A stretch of 9,535 bases of DNA, taken from assembly GCA_008933045.1 (NCBI GenBank), contig WBXJ01000114.1, positions 1 through 9,535 of the forward strand, in the 5' to 3' direction. The position numbers were made by a program, and so were the translations under genes. The notes beneath the pieces were generated by a model. That model saw nothing but the letters and a program-made list of their open reading frames with translations, ran no database searches and was not told the DNA's origin. The DNA is from Verrucomicrobiota bacterium. Lineage in GTDB: Bacteria > Verrucomicrobiota > Verrucomicrobiia > Limisphaerales > SXQI01. Position 1 is the first letter of the stretch. Every line of letters starts with the position of its first letter. Positions 6,563 to 9,535 of this stretch are shown piece by piece.

Positions 6563-7511
6563 GTTTTTTCCTCGGTAACAGGGGAGAGTTTTGTTTTATT
6601 TTGCTCGGGAGAGTGGGTGTGGAATCGAGCCAACGAAGGGGAACGTAGTTTTGAACCGCAAGATCGAGAGAGCCAATCACCTTGAGATTCTTAGCTCCCC
6701 ATTCGTGAACCGTCTGCCAACGTTGGAGTTGAGATTCGAGATTTTGCGTGGCGAAAATTATTTCGCTGCCTTGTTCCGTTGTGACTCGGAGGGTTTGAGG
6801 GTTTCCGACATCGATGGAGCAAACTTCCACAAGAGAAGACAGGGGATTTTTGTCGAACTCAACCAGCCATTTCAATGCCGCTCGAGCTTGTGGCAAGGTG
6901 ATCCGTTGACCAATCGGCGCATCAGTGGCACGAAGCCCTACGAGAGAGGCGAGCGGATGCTTGGAGAGTTGGGTAAGGCTCTGGGTTGAGCCTGAGATGT
7001 GGGGCATCACATAGCCTTCGGCATCGAGGTAAAGCACGTGAGATTCGAGCAGTTGTTCGGGCCCTGTCGTGCGGTAAAGGCACACTTGAGCAACGGGAAC
7101 ACGTTCACTGATGCGGAGTTGAATTTCGGAGGGGGGGCGGCGAATCACCGACGCGCTTTGGATGGAAGGGACGAGCATCAATTGTCGTTGCACTCGCGAG
7201 AGGTCAACCGACATGAGATTTTCGCCCTTCTTAACGCCTGCCCAACGTTGAATGAGGTCTACGGGTAGCACTCCATCGGTTACCACTACAATTTGCTGCA
7301 CCGTCAGGGCAGGGTTTGAATAAATGAGCCGGTCTAGCGTGTAACCCCAACCTTTCCACACCAAGAATCCACACAAGATCACTAGCGTGGCACCCGCAAG
7401 TGAAAGCCCCAACAAGCGCGACCCGGCACCGTTGGACCCTTGGGAACGTAGCTTCACATCGAGCAGATGCGATCGTTCGTTGCGGCGATTTTTATTAGAA
7501 TGAAACCACAT
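6555..7511 (-). CDS. ftsQ: Cell division protein FtsQ/DivIB, 318 aa
   Basis: FtsQ is a bitopic membrane scaffold that recruits FtsB/FtsL and the septal wall synthase. The sequence shows the standard layout: a basic cytoplasmic tail (about residues 1-32), one membrane helix (about 33-53, LLGLSLAGATLVILCGFLVW), a POTRA domain (about 69-138, ending in the RISERVPVA-type motif at strand 3) and a periplasmic beta domain with a short basic tail (PRKKHV). Sequence identity within FtsQ is always low; position between ddl and ftsA makes the call safe. The ATG at 7511 is chosen over an in-frame TTG at 7517 because AAGGAG (7518-7523) lies 6 bases before the ATG and directly abuts the TTG. It starts 2 bases after the ddl stop, and its ribosome site lies within the end of ddl. 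Confidence 0.93.
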   Translation of the reverse strand: MWFHSNKNRRNERSHLLDVKLRSQGSNGAGSRLLGLSLAGATLVILCGFLVWKGWGYTLDRLIYSNPALTVQQIVVVTDGVLPVDLIQRWAGVKKGENLMSVDLSRVQRQLMLVPSIQSASVIRRPPSEIQLRISERVPVAQVCLYRTTGPEQLLESHVLYLDAEGYVMPHISGSTQSLTQLSKHPLASLVGLRATDAPIGQRITLPQARAALKWLVEFDKNPLSSLVEVCSIDVGNPQTLRVTTEQGSEIIFATQNLESQLQRWQTVHEWGAKNLKVIGSLDLAVQNYVPLRWLDSTPTLPSKIKQNSPLLPRKKHV

Positions 7512-7513
7512 GT

Positions 7514-8419
7514 TCAACTCCTTCGGATCAGGGCGAGATCGATCATTTTTTGACAGAGTTGGGCGTAGCTGATGCCCGCAGCAGCAGCGGCTTTGGGGAA
7601 GAGGCTTGTCTCCGTCATGCCGGGCAGGGTGTTCACCTCGAGCACAACAGGTTCACCGTTCGCTCGAACCATAATATCCACACGTCCATAATCTCGGCCT
7701 CCGACGGCTCGAAAAGCATTCAGGCCAGCCTGTTGAATGGAGGCGGTGACTTCAGGCGAAAATGCGGCTGGGCAGAGATATTCGGTCGCTCCCGCGGTGT
7801 ATTTATTTGCGTAATCGTAGGATCCCTCTTTGGGGCGCACTTCCACAATGGGTAAGGCGCAATTGTCGAGGATAGCAACCGTGGTTTCTCTGCCCATAAT
7901 TCGCTCCTCAACCAATACCTCAGTATCATGTTGGAGAGAGCGACTCAACGCCTCGAAAAGTGCGTCGGCGTGATCTACAAACTCAAGGCCCACACTGGAA
8001 CCTTGACGCACGGGTTTCACAACCACAGGAGGGTTCAAATGTGAGGGCCACAACGTTGTGGGTTTTCGTAAGACTGCGAACGAAGCCGTCGGGACGCCAG
8101 TGGCGAGGCAGGCTTGTTTGGCCAAGGCTTTGTTGAATGCGAGGCTACTCGATTCGGAGCCGCAACCGGTATAGGGAATGTTTAGGTTATCGAGCTCTGA
8201 TTGAATTGTGCCGTCTTCACCGTAAGTGCCGTGGAGAGCGAGAAAAACCACATCAGTTGGAGCGGGCAAGACCCACGCCGGGTTTTTTGGGTCAATTTCG
8301 CACACCGTATGACCCAGTTCTCGCAGGGCATTCGCCACGGCAGCACCGCTTCGTAGCGAGACCTCACGCTCCGAGGATCGGCCACCAAGCAATACGGTAA
8401 TCACGCGCTTTGTTATCAT
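7514..8419 (-). CDS. ddl: D-alanine--D-alanine ligase, 301 aa
   Basis: Ddl is a cytoplasmic ATP-grasp enzyme that joins two D-alanines to make the dipeptide added to UDP-MurNAc-tripeptide by MurF. Motifs in order: LLGGRSSEREVSLRSG (10-25, E17 matching the E. coli DdlB active-site Glu15), LHGTYGEDG (62-70), VVKPVRQGSSVG (133-144), GRETTVAIL (176-184), YDYANKY (201-207, Y207 matching Tyr216 of DdlB, which goes with D-Ala-D-Ala rather than D-lactate specificity), and the Mg-binding D248, E261 and N263 in GRVDIM and LEVNTLPGM. The length fits the short DdlB type. Its ATG overlaps the murB stop as ATGA, with only a weak AGG three bases upstream, so translation is probably coupled. Confidence 0.97.
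   Translation of the reverse strand: MITKRVITVLLGGRSSEREVSLRSGAAVANALRELGHTVCEIDPKNPAWVLPAPTDVVFLALHGTYGEDGTIQSELDNLNIPYTGCGSESSSLAFNKALAKQACLATGVPTASFAVLRKPTTLWPSHLNPPVVVKPVRQGSSVGLEFVDHADALFEALSRSLQHDTEVLVEERIMGRETTVAILDNCALPIVEVRPKEGSYDYANKYTAGATEYLCPAAFSPEVTASIQQAGLNAFRAVGGRDYGRVDIMVRANGEPVVLEVNTLPGMTETSLFPKAAAAAGISYAQLCQKMIDLALIRRS
7518..7523 (-). promoter_or_regulatory. Ribosome binding site deciding the ftsQ start
   Basis: AAGGAG on the minus strand, inside the last codons of ddl, 6 bases before the ATG at 7511. It abuts the alternative TTG at 7517, which is therefore unlikely to be used. Confidence 0.8.
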
Positions 8420-9360
8420 GAACCTGAGAGTAGGGATTTGTTCACGCCGACAATTTGAACTTCGGTTTCAAGTCGGATGCCTCGTTCCGTCAGTGCTTTC
8501 TGTTGGATAAACTCGATCAGAGCGAGCACATCCTCAGCAGTCGCTTGGTTTTCATTAACGATAAAATTACCGTGAACATCTGAGACTGCGGCACCGCCGA
8601 TACGCTTGCCTTTCAGTCCCAGTTCTTCAATCAATTTTCCGGATGGAATCGTAGTTGGATTTTTGAAGATGCACCCAGCACTGGGGGCTGCGGGTTGAGA
8701 TTTCCAGCGTTTTTCACTACCTTCCTTCATGCGCCGCTCGATCGCTTCGGAGGTATCGGAATGTACGTTAAGAGTTGCGGCCAAAGCCACATGAGTTTCA
8801 AAAAATGGACAATGTCTGTAATTTGACTGGATTTCGGCTGCGGGTAAATTATGAGTTTGGCCACCTAGAGTCATGTAGCGAATGGATTGCGTGACGGCAA
8901 ACATCGCTCCACCCATCGCGCCCGCATTCATCCGCAAGGCACCGCCGACCGAGCCCGGAATCCCTTCCAGAAACTCTAAGCCGGCAAGTCCCTGGCGTCG
9001 GGCTTCGACGGCCACGTGCTTCAACCGTGCCCCGGCTCCACAACGCAGGGTTTGGCCATCGATGGTAATTCGAGAGAAATCTGGTTGGCTGAGGCAGATC
9101 ACCAATCCGGGGATGCCGCCGTCGCGAATGAGGAGGTTCGACCCTCGGCCCAAGAGCATGAATGGAATGTCGCTATTTTGAGTAAATTCCAACAGTCGGC
9201 TCAACTCAGGTTCGTTCGCAGGTTCGCAATAAAACTCAGCCGTGCCCCCCACGCGCATGGTTGTGCGACGAGCTAAAGGTTCGTCCTGACGAAAGATTGT
9301 ATTCTCCGACACCAGTCGCTGAAAGGTAGTGAGTAAGGGGTGGGTAGCAACGTGAGTCAT
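8416..9360 (-). CDS. murB: UDP-N-acetylenolpyruvoylglucosamine reductase (MurB), 314 aa
   Basis: MurB is a FAD flavoenzyme that uses NADPH to reduce UDP-GlcNAc-enolpyruvate to UDP-MurNAc. Visible are the FAD-domain motifs TTMRVGGTAEF (33-43), LGRGSNLLIRDGG (70-82) and LEGIPGSVGGALRMNAGAMGG (131-151), the SNYRHCPF segment, the catalytic PSAGCIFKNP (226-235) and the C-terminal GIRLETEVQIVG (294-305) with its Glu residues. The length and the SAGxxFKNP form suggest the shorter type II enzyme. The proton-donating Ser of E. coli (Ser229) is Cys230 here; Cys could play the same role. The ATG at 9360 is chosen because GGAGG (9370-9374) lies 9 bases upstream; an in-frame TTG at 9393 would add 11 residues but has no such site and runs into the upstream gene. 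It overlaps the upstream stop by ATGA. Confidence 0.96.
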   Translation of the reverse strand: MTHVATHPLLTTFQRLVSENTIFRQDEPLARRTTMRVGGTAEFYCEPANEPELSRLLEFTQNSDIPFMLLGRGSNLLIRDGGIPGLVICLSQPDFSRITIDGQTLRCGAGARLKHVAVEARRQGLAGLEFLEGIPGSVGGALRMNAGAMGGAMFAVTQSIRYMTLGGQTHNLPAAEIQSNYRHCPFFETHVALAATLNVHSDTSEAIERRMKEGSEKRWKSQPAAPSAGCIFKNPTTIPSGKLIEELGLKGKRIGGAAVSDVHGNFIVNENQATAEDVLALIEFIQQKALTERGIRLETEVQIVGVNKSLLSGS

Positions 9361-9535
9361 ATCAATTCGCCTCCGGTTTGATATTTCTGCCAAGGTTGGT
9401 GGTTCAGCTCCGACTTGGGTAAGGGAATGTCCTGTAAAACGCGATCGGCGATGAGTTGGGCTGAGTCACCACGGTGCCAAAGTTCTAGGGCTTTTTGAGA
9501 CTCAGCACGTCGAACCGGATCTCTAACCAAATCTA
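9357..9535 (-). CDS. murG: C-terminal end of a probable MurG glycosyltransferase (partial)
   Basis: One minus-strand frame is open from the window edge (first whole codon at 9533) to a TGA at 9357-9359 that overlaps the murB ATG as ATGA. It gives 58 residues: LVRDPVRRAESQKALELWHRGDSA and then QLIADRVLQ, followed by a polar tail. The pattern 'dp..r..m..al...r.daA..iAd.vl' fits the last helices of MurG, the membrane-associated enzyme that adds GlcNAc to lipid I. It does not fit MurC, which should show its GAGxI-type motif near the end. The other two frames on this strand carry stops. That a gene ends here is nearly sure; the name rests on a short, weakly conserved tail and on its place next to murB. 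Confidence 0.6.
   Translation of the reverse strand, partial: DLVRDPVRRAESQKALELWHRGDSAQLIADRVLQDIPLPKSELNHQPWQKYQTGGELI
9370..9374 (-). promoter_or_regulatory. Ribosome binding site deciding the murB start
   Basis: GGAGG on the minus strand, 9 bases before the ATG at 9360 and inside the end of the probable murG. It lies downstream of the alternative in-frame TTG (9393) and so argues against that longer start. Confidence 0.75.

Noticed and set aside
9361..9393. TTG at 9393 as the murB start
   Set aside because: It would extend MurB by 11 residues into the upstream gene and lies before the GGAGG site, which serves the ATG at 9360.

Overview
The window looks chromosomal and most likely comes from a member of the Verrucomicrobiota. 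Three things point there: a delta-60-repeat protein ending in a 'YVLEAS...FYRVRR' C-terminal module typical of large secreted proteins of that phylum, a Gfo/Idh/MocA dehydrogenase next to a TIM-barrel sugar isomerase/epimerase, and a division and cell-wall (dcw) cluster ending ddl-ftsQ-ftsA-ftsZ. The assignment rests on protein features only; no 16S or other marker is present.

Left part (1-1093, mixed strands): the 3' end of a delta-60-repeat protein is closed by a textbook intrinsic terminator. A small uncharacterised basic protein follows (477-881, +). It converges on a complete tRNA-Pro(CGG) gene on the minus strand (884-960), with two bases between them.

Middle part (1094-3965, + strand): a DUF554/YqgA-type membrane protein, then a closely spaced pair, a Gfo/Idh/MocA oxidoreductase and a sugar phosphate isomerase/epimerase-type TIM barrel 11 bases downstream. 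The pair probably works on the same carbohydrate, but the substrate cannot be read from the sequence.

Right part (3989-9535, - strand): the distal half of a dcw cluster. In transcription order it is the C-terminal end of a probable murG (cut by the window edge), murB, ddl, ftsQ, ftsA, ftsZ. The genes are tightly packed: ATGA overlaps at murG/murB and murB/ddl, a 2-base gap at ddl/ftsQ, an 8-base overlap at ftsQ/ftsA and 27 bases between ftsA and ftsZ. MurB and Ddl make peptidoglycan precursors, FtsQ is the membrane divisome scaffold, and FtsA tethers FtsZ to the membrane.

The most notable observation is that FtsZ keeps its fold motifs, its GGGTGTG loop and a good C-terminal FtsA-binding peptide. 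Yet it has lost an aspartate of the T7 catalytic loop (Tyr instead) and two residues of the T2 'NTD' loop (His-Thr-Asn instead). A second point is that no murC lies between the probable murG end and murB. I see no mobile element, CRISPR array or clearly new multi-gene system here; apart from these details the window is ordinary housekeeping and metabolic DNA.
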